A stretch of 64,000 nucleotides of DNA, taken from Cavia porcellus (taxonomy: Eukaryota > Chordata > Mammalia > Rodentia > Caviidae). This document shows, in pieces, positions 21,803-34,695 of this stretch. The position numbers were made by a program, and so were the translations under genes. The notes under the pieces are model-generated. The model worked only from the letters and a program-made list of their open reading frames with translations. It had not been told where the DNA came from and did no database searches. Position 1 is the first letter of the stretch. Each line of letters opens with the position of its first letter. Location of the stretch: positions 25,936,532 to 26,000,531 of the forward strand of contig NW_026947503.1 in assembly GCF_034190915.1 (NCBI RefSeq). The letters are read 5' to 3'.

Positions 21803-21815
21803 AAAACTATGGATT

Positions 21816-23120
21816 GTGGTAGAATGCAAAAAACGCTGCAGTCTTTGGCAGTGTGATTAGTTGCTTTCCTGTTAAGTAGCGGAGCTTCTTCCCCGTCCTC
21901 TCCCTATGAATCTGGGCTGGACTCTGATTTCCTTTAGTTCGTAGGATTCAAAAAAAGTGATCGTATCAGTTCTATGCCAAGATCTCAAGGAGCTGTATGT
22001 GCTTTGCTCAAACCCTGGATTCCGCTGCTCAGCCCACTGGGAGATGAAAAACAACAAAAGTCACTGTCCAAACTAAGGCTACTGAGACTTTACAGCTTAC
22101 AGCCAACCAGGAAGTTGACAGCAGATGTGGACCCATTGAAAATGAGAACAACCACCAGCTAGGATCAGCTCAAATTGACAACCAAAAGATTCTAGAACTA
22201 TACGCACAACTGCTCTTTTGAAATATTTTACAATGATATTTGTGTTTAGACACATTACTAATTGTTAATATTTATGGTGTATCAGATGATACATAGTTAT
22301 TCTACTAAGTCACTGAATTTTAGATTGTTTTTGCAGCAAAAGCCACCTGAGGCAACCATGTTTGAGGTTCACTCACACTGAATCAGGTTAACTGGTCTAG
22401 GATGGGCTCAGTATGTTTTCAAAGCTCTCTGGGTGACTCTAATATATAGCCAGTTGACAATCACTACTCTAGATAAAGGGTCCAGTGCCTCAAGGGATGA
22501 GTTACAGGCGGGCTGGTTCAAAAGCTTGACTTAATGAGACTTCTTTGAAACTTGAAGATATCTAAGTTTAAAAAGAAAGAACTCTTTTGATTCATTAGTT
22601 TATAAAAAATAATAAGCCAATATCCAATCTGTACAAAAAGTGGAAATGTCTATAAGACCTTTGGATCAACAAAAGCTGGAAAGGACTTTATACATTACTT
22701 ATTCTACATGACCTTAACTTGCATAGTTGGAGAAACTGAAATCCAGAGTTTACATGACTCTTTACAACTAATTTTTGGTGAGTCTACATTCCATATGAGG
22801 CCTTCTGGCTTCAAATTTGTCTGTATTTCTTGGCTTTTCTAAAGGGTGACAATGATCTGATTCTCCTTTTGTGAACTTCATGTGACCTTATAGAATCTAT
22901 AGAAAAATAAGGCTAGGCTAGGTTATCTCTAAAGCTTTAAAGTTATGTTATGAACAAGGTAATTTATGGGGAATTCCTAACCTTGTGATTAATAATGAGG
23001 ACAACAGATTTGTCGATTACATGTCTTGCATCCCATCAGAGATTGAAGTTGTGGTCTAAATACAACAACTTTAGTGTTCTTTATGGAACTATAATGGGAT
23101 ACAGTAGGAGGAAGTAAAAT
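21816..23120. other. Unassigned DNA with weak old-repeat traces
   Basis: 'ctaagtcactgaattttagattgtttttgcagcaaaagcc' at about 22300-22340 resembles an MLT1-type LTR end. 'ggagaaactgaaatccagag' at about 22730 resembles MIR. Neither can be delimited confidently. No exon is seen. Confidence 0.35.
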
Positions 23121-23127
23121 TATTCTT

Positions 23128-23250
23128 TTCTTTGACAAAGTCTCATTATGTTGTTCAAGCTGTCCTCAAATTCCTGGGCTTGAGTGATCCTCTTGCCTCA
23201 CCCCTTGGGTAGCTGGGTCTATCGGCACTCACCACTAAACCCAGCCAAGT
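23128..23250 (-). mobile_element. B1/7SL-type SINE, minus strand
   Basis: The order 'tttgacaaagtctcattatgttgttcaagctgtcctcaaattcctgggcttgagtgatcc', 'cttgcctca', 'gggtagctgggtctatcggcactcaccactaaacccagcc' is the reverse complement of a 7SL-derived Alu/B1 monomer. It lies just beyond the distal ONECUT2 poly(A) candidate. Confidence 0.8.
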
Positions 23251-23313
23251 GCTCATTTATTTCTAACAAAAGAGAAAGAAGGAAAGGGAGTCATGCTCAA
23301 TGAATTAAAGCAG

Positions 23314-23319
23314 TTTATT
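23314..23319 (-). terminator. ONECUT2: Distal poly(A) signal candidate (AATAAA)
   Basis: The minus strand reads GTCAAATAAACTGCTTTAATTCA, with a CA cleavage-like dinucleotide about 15 nt on. A C/T-rich to TTTTGTT downstream element follows. It would give a 3' UTR of about 14.5 kb, roughly the length I recall for the human mRNA. A B1 SINE begins immediately beyond. Confidence 0.5.
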
Positions 23320-25930
23320 TGACATTAATTGCAGAATTTACAGCACTACCATTTAATGATAGAAATAAAAATAGAAATAATCCAGTGTAAGCAGTGTTGC
23401 AGACGGAACATCAGGGTGGGCCATGAGCAAACTTGAAAATCCAACTAACAGTCAAAGAAATCTTCTGGAGCACTGAGAACTTATTCTCTAGATAATGAAG
23501 TCTGATCCTTACCCTATTGGGATTTCACTAAACATACGCCCAGATACCCACCCCTAGTACATCTTTCATTACCTGACTTCATGTGTCTGAGACAGGGCAG
23601 AATCTAGGATACTATATACTTTGGAATATAGCTCAGGGTGAAAAGAAAATAATGTGGATCGGTGTTTGGGTTTTCTTTTTCAAAACAGAAGGAAGTACAA
23701 GTTTTAGGGATGTGTTTTCCTAGTTTTAAGCATGAGAAGTGATGCCAAAGGGACTGACTGAAGATAACAGATTAGAAGTTTTTCACTATAATTTTCTTGG
23801 AGTTCATAAGTATAAAATTAAAGAAAAGAACAGGAGGTATGCACATGATTCTGTCCTCTTGTCCTTGTTGACTCTGCTTAGGGACCTATGACAGGCAGCT
23901 GGGTTTCTATTGAGGGGGCTGAGTTTCTGGCAGAGCAACTTCGCAAGCAGGTGACGGAATATGGTCTTTGACTTGGGGACCCATAGTTTAGACAACCACT
24001 TGCCCATGGGTCTTTTTTTCCTTTTTAAACTTTAAACAGAGCTGGGGCAAATTATGCTCTCTTCACCTCCTTTCTCTCATTATAGTCATACCATAAGGCA
24101 ATCAACGAAGAGAAGAAAGGATTCAAGCCCCACAGGCCAGCATGTTAAATTAAGTGAAATTTTTAATAAAAATATACAGATCTGAGGACAACACCTAATG
24201 TAAGAAAATAGCCAGAAGTGAGTTAGATCCTGAGAAAACTAGATGAAAGAAAAATCTCTTTCATCTCTCACTTCTGTGGGAGAATTTTTTCTTCTTCTAA
24301 GAAATCACTGAACAAGAGAGAATCCGTGGAAACTACACTAATGAAGTATTAGCTTGGGTAGAAATATTCGCCTAGGAAGGATGAAAAATTGGCTGGGCCT
24401 TTTCTCTGCAGTCCATGGAAACACTTTCTTTGAGAAAAGCAAAGGATGAGAAAGAGAACGTTGGTCAATTCCTAATGATCCTTTGCCCATGAAATTCTTT
24501 GGCATCCTAGATTTATGGAGAAAAGACTGAACTGTTCTTGGATTGAGGAGAAAAATAAGTGACTGGAGACAGAGATTAAAAAAGAAACCAATATCAATAT
24601 TATGACTGTACTGTAAGTCCCCGATTTGCAAAGGATTTCCATTCAGGGAAAATGTATGTTAGATTTGTTGATATCTGAAAAAAATGAGTCTTATACAGTA
24701 CACCTGTGGGGGTTAAAACTCAAATGTCCCTAAGTCAGGATCTTATTATATCATGTTAGTCTCTCCCTCAAAACTTCATCAATTCTTTATCAATTTCTCA
24801 CATGTACAGTTTGTACTTGTTTCAGAAAGTCCAATATACCAGATGTTTTATAACCTCTCATGATGAGAAATTTGCTGGGACCACCTGGGCTTGATAACAC
24901 ACGACATAATGAAGAAAGGAAAAATATTTTACCTTGAGAAAAGTATCTGTCAATGATGTAACTACCTACACAATAGCTAGGGCAAGTCTGGATACTCACA
25001 TCTTTCTTCCCAGGTAGCAAGTTCCCTGACAGCATCTGAAGTCATCTTTCTTAAATAGTAAGTTGACTCTTGAGCTAAATGCCAACTGAGCCAAGGCAAG
25101 GGTTATTAGGTGACCCAACTTGCACAACTTTTTGAGTTTCAAGCACTGATGGGTTATGCTCCTGCTTGGCTCTATAGTTAGAGTTTAGCATGACCCTAAG
25201 AGACAGCAACAGGATGGCAATGTACACATCTGTCCTTAGATGAGAGCGAGGCACAGAGGGGTCTCGTTTTCCTTCCTGAACATTTCCAGATCAAAACGGG
25301 AAAGTGAAATGTAACTTAGAAATAAAACATTAGAAAATCCTACTCCATACCATTTTCTGCTCTTCAAAAAATCATCTTCAACATTTATGAATGGGATAGC
25401 TAACTATCATGCAGAAAATGGATGGGAAGGATGCTTTTAGTTTAGAAAACCCCGCTGCATTGCGTGAACCGAGGCCCCTTGGAGCAGTGAGGGTGGAAGA
25501 ATGTCTCTCACTGCTGGTCCAGGAAGAGCCGACCAGGTGGGCCACCACAGCTTCTGCGGCAAGAGTACCTGAGGGTCGGTCACAGAAGATGTAAGGCTGC
25601 CGTTTTCTCTTTCTGCCTTTCAATGAATTGAGGTCTGCCTTCATGCTGGCATGTGCTCAAGGCCAAGGAATCTCAGAGAAGTGTTGGGATGCAAAGCAAG
25701 GGAGGTTAGAGAGTTTGGGCCCAGCTCTCTTTAAAGCTGACAAATATGGATATCTCTCCTTAGTCTCCCAAACCTACCTTCTAGCCCACGACCTTCTTTG
25801 GTTTCCTAGACTAGGCTCATGTTCTCCCAGGAGGGCAGGAGGGAAAACCATGCCAACGTGAGATAATTCCATAGTTCTGTGTCTCCAAGGAAAAGGACAT
25901 CCATTGGCACAAAGTATTGAGTAAAAACCC

Positions 25931-25936
25931 TTTAAT
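25931..25936 (-). terminator. ONECUT2: Alternative poly(A) signal candidate (ATTAAA)
   Basis: The minus strand reads GTTATTAAAGGG followed by TTTTTACTCAATACTTTGTG, a variant hexamer with T/GT-rich sequence after it. It would give a 3' UTR of about 11.9 kb. Confidence 0.4.
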
Positions 25937-26612
25937 AACAAAATAACATTCACAATGTAGCTACTTCAGTTGTCTGGAAAACTCAGCTTACACTTGATTC
26001 AACATATCACTTTCCACAAAGTTAAAAAAAGGACATAAAATGGCAAACAAAATATACCTTGAATTTCATAAGACAAGTCTTGGCAAATCCTAGTAGGCCA
26101 GAGCCCCACATTGCCTATAATAAAAAGGGTTGGACATGCTCACATCTCAGACACCCCTCTGTTTTCTCTGGATGGAAAATGCATTTGAACTTTGTAGATA
26201 CTACAATATCTGCATCGAGAGGAACAGTTTGTAGGTTTGTGAGTATCAGGAGAATTTACTGAAACAAATATCCATTTGACTTATTGCGGAAGAACATATG
26301 AAGTTTTCTGAATGATTAAACACTATTACAATCATTCCCTGTCTTACAAAAGCCAATTTTAAAATTCTTGTATCCATTCCCGTCTTTGGCAGATTAATAA
26401 AAGAAAAAGTAAAAAGGCTATATTACAAAGTGTTCATTATCACAATCTACTTTATAAGGCCAAATGAAAATGTTTCTTTGTATTCCTCAAGAAAACACAT
26501 TCCCAACATATTCTCATTGACAGATAATATGAATGCTCTACTGTCTGTCGGTGATTTCCAATATTTTGCATAGCAGATTGCTGTGTTTCTGTCATTGTTT
26601 TCTGCAGTATCC

Positions 26613-26672
26613 TTTTAAAAAATTTTTAAAAAAATTTTTATTTTAAAGAGGGTAAAATTAAACATAACAAAA
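26613..26672 (-). mobile_element. 60-bp L1 3'-tail insertion in the ONECUT2 3' UTR
   Basis: CAGTATCC is duplicated at 26605-26612 and 26673-26680. The insert is T-rich then TTTTATTTTAAAGAGGGTAAAAT, matching the very end of L1 3' UTRs seen at 4440 and 690 (minus orientation). This is an extremely 5'-truncated L1 copy. Confidence 0.7.
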
Positions 26673-29091
26673 CAGTATCCAATGCAGAATGAAGTCTGCT
26701 TGACAGCAGACTTGACTTATGTAAGCCTATTGGTTGAAGAAATAAGTATGAACCTTGAGGATGGATCTCAGAACCCAAATATAAAAATTTTTTTTATATC
26801 AGGTAATTGGAGAATTTAAAAATAGTTTCTCTAAATTGAGTCTGGAAATGTAGAAGAGAGGTATAACCTGCTAGTACAGGTAAACCTTATATCAGAATCG
26901 CCCCTCACTTTAAGAAGCAAAATCCATGATACAGCTGCACAGGTGAAATTTTAGGGAATGACCACGTATTTTTGCCTAAAACTGGAACTGTAAGATGGTG
27001 GAGATGTTCAAGAAAGTGAACTTCCCCCCAAAAAACCTAGAAAAGAATTATTGATATTGATGCTATTTGAATTTCTACTGGGAATTTCCCTGACAACAAA
27101 ATATTATAAGGAACCACACAGTCAAAAATAACCATTTTAAACAGAGACCCAAGAGAGCTAGAGCCGGATGACTTACATCACCGTCTACCCAGCCACTTTG
27201 GTCTAAGGTTGTAAGCATAAAGCCAAAATAAGTAATCTCTGTGGAAATTAAAAATGCAGAGGTGAGTTGCTCTTCAATGCCCTTTTCCAAATCTCTGTCA
27301 GATATAGTGATATATTTGGGTTATGAAGATCCCAATTTGTGGAATGAAAGTTGGCTAACTCAAACTTGGAATGACCTTTTTCATTATAAAGTTTGAACCC
27401 AATTTAATCTCAGTTTGAAATCCCAACAGATGTTAAAGTATTTTCGAGGTGAGACATATCTCAATAAAACCAATGTCATCACTGTCTGAGGCTGAACTGT
27501 GTACATTTTCACAGTTTAATGTATACACAACTGTTCCACGACTGCTAACAAACGATAGGCACCCATGCATAAATAATATCCATAGAACCAAAGGGGAAGA
27601 TCTAGTTCAAAATGAAAAATGCTGCTATTAAGACCACAATGCATCACACTGCTAAATTTTTAGCCTCATGCATAAAATTATAGCACTGATTGGCAGTTGC
27701 TAATCATAATACTACACTGTTAACACAGAACAATTAATTGTTCAGACCAAGTAGCACAAATGTAGAAAATAATTCTTTTTTCAACAGAGCAAATGAACAC
27801 AGATTGTTTCTTCAGCAAAATATGAAACTGTAAACTTTGGGCTCATTCTGCAACTTTCCCCAATCCAGAATAAATAAAATCCAAAGGGGCGGGGGGGAAA
27901 AGAACATACATTTCTTCTTTAAGCGCACCTGTTCTCTATTACAAAAGCACAACCTAAAACGTATAAAGCTTTTTTTTCTTTTTTCTTTTTTTAAATTACA
28001 GTTACCAAAAGAAACAGTGAATAATTTATTACATACGCTATAATAACATTACTCTAAACACTATTATCTATGAGGTATATCTGAGAAAATTCGGTAAGGA
28101 ATTGCGCGGTCTGCATTGCCAACATGCCCAGGTTCATATTAAAGCTTTGGAACCGTGAAGAACTAGAAAAGGGGAAGAATGGGAGGCAGAAGAAAGAGAC
28201 ATCGAGAAAGAACCTTTGGTATTAGTACAAATCTTGTTCTTTGCAGGGTTGCATTGCAAAGCACCACAGTACAATAAGCCCTCCAATGTACTGTATGGAG
28301 GCCCAGTTGAAGCTGAGGTATTCACAGGAAGGATTAAAAAAAGCACAGAGAGGTCCAGACTGGCTAAATCGTTGCTTTGGTTCAAGCAAGGCACTCGTCC
28401 CGTGGTTATGTCACACTTTGCAAGTGAAGCATGAGGCTGAGGGGATTTGCTGAGGAGGGGTCTGCTAATGAGGGATGTTTTCTGTGTTCAGGCTGCCATT
28501 AGCTCTTTTGAGCTCTCTTAAAGGGGTTCATAGTAGGAAGGCTGGGGAAGCTGATGTTTGCATATTATGGAGGAGCAGTCTGCTGCTTACTGAGTTAGGA
28601 AGGACATCTTTGTTGCCTCCCAGTTATTGTGAACAATCTATTTCTAGTAAGATTTTGGGAAGAAAGCCAAAGCAGTTTGCTGTTTGGAAGGAAGGTCTTA
28701 TAGGTTTGCTTTGTATAGGTAAAGGATGAAGTTTAAAACTTGTTTGGATAGGAAGGAACTTTCACATATGTGAGGATGGTGCTTGGGAATTTTGGAAGAT
28801 GGTAACTGAGTTTCTCACAGTCTGTCAATCTATCTTTTACATTTCTCTACTTGCTACATGGTCTTGAATGAAATGGTGTTTTCCTTTTTTTTTTTTTTTG
28901 TCTTTTCCTTTTTTAGCTTGTTTGTGTAAATGGTCTATTAAAAAGCTCAAGGATCTAAAATACAAATTCCTAGTATTCAATAAAGAGCTATATAGGTTAG
29001 TGGTGGATAGCTGCATATGTCTAAAATCCATTGGTCAAAAGCTGGAAAAGATTCATTGGCTAACATACAAATCACTTTGATAAATTATCTT

Positions 29092-29178
29092 TTTTTTTTT
29101 TTGTCTGTACTGGGGATTGAACTCACGATCCTTAAAAGGCAGGCGCTTATGTCGCTGAGCTGACTCCAGCCCTTAATG
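29092..29178 (-). mobile_element. ID SINE in ONECUT2 3' UTR, same strand as the gene
   Basis: AATTATCTT is duplicated at 29083-29091 and 29179-29187. The insert begins with a T run (reverse A tail) and continues TGTACTGGGGATTGAACTCACGATCC (B-box end), then GCAGGCGCTTATGTCGCTGAGCTGACTCCAGCCC. It is slightly diverged. It lies in sense orientation within the ONECUT2 transcript. Confidence 0.85.
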
Positions 29179-30329
29179 AATTATCTTAATAGTGATTTAA
29201 TCATTTAATGGAATCTAAAGAAACTTAAAGAAGACCAATTAATTTCATGAGTAAGAAAAAGGAGAAACAATTTTAAGTAACCATTTTTTAAAATGGCACA
29301 TCCATTCATCTGAAATTTTGGGCTCATTTTTCATTTATAATGAATAACTGTTTAGCATAAAAATGTAAGACTCTTTAAAATACAGATGTGACTTAGGAAT
29401 GAAATGTAAACATCTATAAGGAAAGGATAAAGGAAAAGCTGATCATTGAAATGCTGTATTTGCAAATTATAGTCACATTTCTTTTCAGGGTAAGTACTGA
29501 CCTTAAAGTGTCCATAATTAAATTCAATGGGCCAAGAATGAGCTCTCTCCTCCTACTGAATTACAAGTTTATTTATACAACACTTTATAAAGCAGAGGCT
29601 CAAAACTGATCACACTGTTTGGGTCAATGTGTGCTTCCCAGGGTAGAAACCTCTGACTGAGACCTAAGACTTCCAAGACTGTTCACCTTACTGAGCACTG
29701 GATCGTATGTAACTCTGTGGGGCTGGACTAGATAAGATACTGAAAGTGCTTGGAGCTAGCTTTATAGCTGCAGGACTGCCACTTTCTTGCCTGCCATGTG
29801 ACCAGTGTCATGCAGAAGTGGCACAGTGATAGTGTCACCCAATATTCAGAGCACTGGGTAGAGGGAGCAGACATTGGTGGCTTTGGCTCTGGTGTAACTT
29901 GACTTGGGCAATGATTTCACTGCTCTAGGTCACAGAGAGGGCTTGCCTGGATGAAGCCTGTAGTCCTTTTATACTCTACTGTCCAACAGGTAGCGTTTCT
30001 ATGGCCCAGCTGTTACCGCTTTCCTGTGATAGCTCCACAGCAGGGACAGGGGCTGGAGCTGAAGGCCATCTTCACCAGTCTCCATCAATTAGGAATCACA
30101 GGTTAGGGAACCCAATGAAAGCAACATCCATACTTGCATCTGAACATGTGGAGGGGCAGCAAACAAATGAGGGAAACACAGAAAATATCCCTTTCTACAT
30201 TAGCAGCCACCATCACAGATAATTATTTCTTTGGGGTATCTGAGCTGTGGCTGTACATACCATATGTCAGACAGAATAGTTAAATTATAAAAGAGCACAA
30301 GCAAAATGCAGACCGCACAGAGAAATAAA

Positions 30330-30404
30330 TCTTTGGTATCTTTGGTGTCATAAACACGATTAAAATTACAAATGGAAAAAGTCAGTGAGGTAGCCTTCTT
30401 TGGT
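30330..30404 (-). promoter_or_regulatory. ONECUT2: Cluster of three miR-9 8-mer sites and one let-7 8-mer site
   Basis: On the ONECUT2 sense strand, ACCAAAGA (miR-9 seed match plus A1) occurs at 30330-30337, 30339-30346 and 30397-30404. CTACCTCA (let-7 seed match) occurs at 30386-30393. The first two miR-9 sites are one base apart, so they cannot both be occupied. The third is about 50 nt away and next to the let-7 site. Repression of Onecut2 by miR-9 is established. Site use in this species is inferred. Confidence 0.75.
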
Positions 30405-33400
30405 TCTCACTAGAAATAGAAAGTTTTTCCTTTTTTTTCTGCTTTTTTTTTTCCTTTTCTGTTTTGTTGCTTTACACACACACACACAGAGTTCATTCTT
30501 GGAAGCAGCTAGTGTAAGGGTTTCTCTCTTTTTGTTTATGATTTTTTTAAAAATTTATTTTTCCAGTTTCCACATAGAAGCCCCGAAATCCAGGCTGGTG
30601 AAGCAGGGTCTCAATTTATGTTTCCCAAATGCACAGTTCAGGTTGAGTAGTCATTGCTTGTCCACAAAATCTGCTCTGTTGTTCTGACAGCAAACAAACT
30701 GCAGTGCTCTCTGTTGTTTTAAATAAAAATATAAACTATACAATGCATCTTTCACAGATGCTGAATAAGTTAAATAAATAAGTTACAGTATGAAGGTTCT
30801 GAGGGCCCCAATAAGAGGTGGAACTTGCCTGGTGCCAGGTGGGGCTGTGAACTTAAATTAAATAATTTAATAATCATTAAACTATTTTAAAAGTTAATTC
30901 AAGAAGGAAAAATACCCCAAATTCTTTTTTCTTCTTTTTGCAATCTGTATTTCTTCCCTGTCTGTAACAAAACTTCACTGCTTATAAAGCAAACTAAACT
31001 TCAAGAATATTCTAAATAGGATTTTGCATCTCTGATGCACCACTGGTCTAGATTTTGATAAATAAGTACAAGGAGTAAAATCAAACTAAAGAAAAATGAT
31101 TAAATAATTATTCAAGACCTATACATTTGTGTATTAGACACTAATTTAAATAAATTAATTACATAATGATATTTTGCTTGGGTCATAACCCAAAACGACA
31201 AGACAAAAAATACTTTGGGGGATGTCTTCATTTTTGATGAACAAAGTGTATAATCCCTTTCTACAATCTAATGAATACGAAGCATTCTGAGGACCGTTTA
31301 GGTGTGACAAGTGGAGAAAAAATAACCCCACCCCCACTAGCTAGTACAGTCCCTTCACACCACATCACCCTTTACCTCAACCTTGGAAGCCAAAGCCTAC
31401 TTTTTCCCATTGGTTTCTGCTTGTTTTGTTATTTTTTCCCTTCTTTTTATTTTTTCTCTTTTTTCCTTTCCTTTCTTTTTTGTCCTTTTCTGATCTTTGG
31501 ATTTAGCTTTAGTCACGAGAAATGCAGAATAAAGCTATTCAACCGAAGTTATCATCATTCTTACTTAGATGAGTAAATACTATCCAAGGTTCCTTTTTAA
31601 GCTGAGTCTATCGTGGATGTGCCCAAATGAAAGTAATTCCAAATGTACACAAGGAAGATGCTGGGATACTTTTTTATATTCCCGCACTTTGGTTTTCAAT
31701 GTTATAGTGAATAATAATGAAAACATTATACATTGTAAAAGTACCACATACATATTGCAAGATGATTTAAAATTTATTTATTGTAACAGATTACAGTATA
31801 TATGTATTAAGCATGTCTGTACACTTGCATGTACACAGTCTAGATACCTATAGGTAATGTGTTGATGTAAAGACAACTATGAAAATACATGTCAAAATAT
31901 GTATCTAAATCTGTATACATCCAAGCTGACAGACGGCATAAGCTTTAGGCAAACTTACCTACCAAGATTTATGCTATGTGAAGTGCCTGTCACTAAAAAT
32001 GGAGCCGAGTGAAAGACTTCTGTGGAATGAACAAGCCTGTAGCACTGTTTTTTTCTTACATACATTTTCTCCACTAACAATATATTAGCTGGTTAATTTC
32101 AATCAGCCTAACTCAACACCTACAAGGGAAAGCTTGTATTGTTTTTCACTTGCCTCAGACTGTCAGAATCAGAGGACAATGAGTATTTAAAATCTTGTGG
32201 GATTCACACCAGAGCCCACCAACCTCAATTAAAAATTTTGCATCTATATGAGGTCTTATGTTATTTTAATAATGGTTTTGGTATTTCATAAATATTTTAG
32301 GGTTTTCTAAAACAAACATTCTCTTTCTACCCTGGCCATCTTGGAAAGAAACAAGTCATTGGTAGACAATAGGCACTGGAACATCCATATTTAAAGCCAA
32401 CATTATCTTGCAAAATTTATACAGCCAACTAGGATACCGTTCTTTACTATGGACTTTTGAAGCTTTATTTTAAAACTGGAATCTCCTATTATTTCAGAGA
32501 TGACTTGGTCATAATTATTAATCTGTCTAGTTTTGCAGATAAGTATCAGAAAGTTAAAGTTACACCAGCTCTATCCTTTCTTCCTCTACCATTTCCCACT
32601 CACTTTCCTAGTTAGGCTTACAAGCTTGAATCAGAGCATCAGCAACAATAGCAAAAGTCAGCTCTGATCTGCTATGAATCTAGAGGTTACTGTCAAAGCC
32701 CTTGTGGCCAATCTTAACCACAGGTGTCATCTCTTTTTTTCTCCAGTTTTTAAGGAGCCAGTTATCCTTCAACAAACTGGAACCCCGTCTGTGCTCCTTA
32801 GATTTTGAAAAATTCCAATTATACAACCTCCTAAAGACCCAAGAGATCCAAAGTTCACTGCAGAGGCATACCGTAATGATACTTTAATAATGACAGTCAA
32901 ACAGACACTCCTGTAAGGCTACCAACATTTTCAAAAGAGTATCTCTCTGTATCTAGACAGCTGTGACTTTTTAAAAATCTGCTAAATTTTAATTTATTGA
33001 CATCAAAAGGTGGGTACTCAGTACAGACAAGGTAAAATGCCTGATTATTTTAAAAGTATTTGTACTGGACTTTGAAATACATTATTTGAGTTAGGGCCTA
33101 TGGGCACACCACCCTAAATGTGTCTGCTCTCATCTGATTTAGAAACATGTGTGTGTGTGCCTACCATATTTACCATCTTAATCTGATTTTATTTTAGCTT
33201 AAAATGAACATGAGCTTGAATTTCCTAAGCCCACAACTGCCAAGAGCCTATGAGAGAAGAGTTGCTATACAAGCAATTTGTGATTTTTCCAGAGAAGAGG
33301 ATCATGCTGAATTCTTGGCTCAGGGTGGCCTGTTCTTTTGGTACAACCTAAAAACAGTTACAGTTTGGGGTAAACTTTTTAAATATTGATGTTGAGTTTC

Positions 33401-34695
33401 ATTATTGTTGGATTTTCCTTTAAAAATGTATAGGTCTGCTTTTTCTGAATGTCCTGAATGAAAAGATTGTATTCTTGGTACCAAAAATCACATTAAGAAC
33501 AAAAATGAAGCCTAATTATGTAAAGTCATAAAGAAAAATATCTTTTGACTCAATAGTTATGAGCGTTAGGATTTCTGTTGCCTCAAACAAGTTAAATTTC
33601 TGAGATCTATTCCTTTTTACCACCCCTTTTGTTGCTAATGACTGAGCCATGCCTAGAATTTTTCTTGAATTGAAGAAATGGATTCTAAACTATAACCAAG
33701 TCCAAGTGATTATTTTCTTTGAAATTATTAATTTACAATAAATTTTTAAAATCCTTCAACTCACTGGGTTAAATTCTGTAAGTTTTTAATATAGCATTTT
33801 CCAGATTTCTAACATATTGAAATTCTGCAGGTCCTAGAATTTGGACATATAATTGTACAGATGTACACATATTTTTATATATAGATGCAAAAATTGTTTT
33901 TTCAAAAAAGCAAGCATTTCTTTCTAGTATGACATTATCTGGTATGAAACATTTATCAAGAGTATTTGAAGGGAAATTCTTGCTTTTTTGAAATAATGAA
34001 ATCTTCCTTTGATCACTAGAGTACTGGTTTGACCAGTATTAAAATATCAAGCCACAAAGTCAGCCTCTTTTGGCCTCCACTTCTTTAGGAGATGGCAGAC
34101 CCAGATACTAATACTAGTGTGTCAAAGAATCACAGGCCAAACCAACAGGTTTGGCTTCTCAACCTGTTCTCAAGAAGAACAACCATTTTCCATTGGCCAC
34201 AGATGACAAGGACTCATTTAGAAATGCCCAATTTAAAATTCATCTCTGTCAATCTAGGTGGGAACAATCTCCTACTGAAATATACTTTTTCCTTGACCCT
34301 TTGACAAACTATACATGGAGTATGAGCAAGGGACAAAGGAATACAAGGGGGAAAGTCAATTTATCCATAGGTGGGATATATCACAAAAACCATGGAGAGC
34401 CATGTTCTCTCACAGCATGATGGCTGCAGCCCCTACAAAGGGCAACCTATGTGGTAGGGGTGAGGAGGTGACACTGTGGGTGATGGGGTGGTTCAGGCGT
34501 AGAACTCTGGAACTCTCACCAAAACCTGCTTCATGTTTTCTCTCCAGGAGTGAAATTCCCACGTGCCCAACACCACTATCCCAACCCAGTGCCAGCTGTA
34601 GTTGCACACAGGCTTGTCAATGCAAATTGGTAATTACCACCCTGAGGAAACCTGATCAGCCCACTGCAGCAGGAAATGGATGTCCCCATGGGAAG

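Noticed and set aside
1..23290. Exons of FECH, the expected convergent downstream neighbour of ONECUT2
   Set aside because: None of the plus-strand frames shows ferrochelatase motifs. In mammals the gene lies tens of kilobases beyond the ONECUT2 3' end, so it is probably outside the window.
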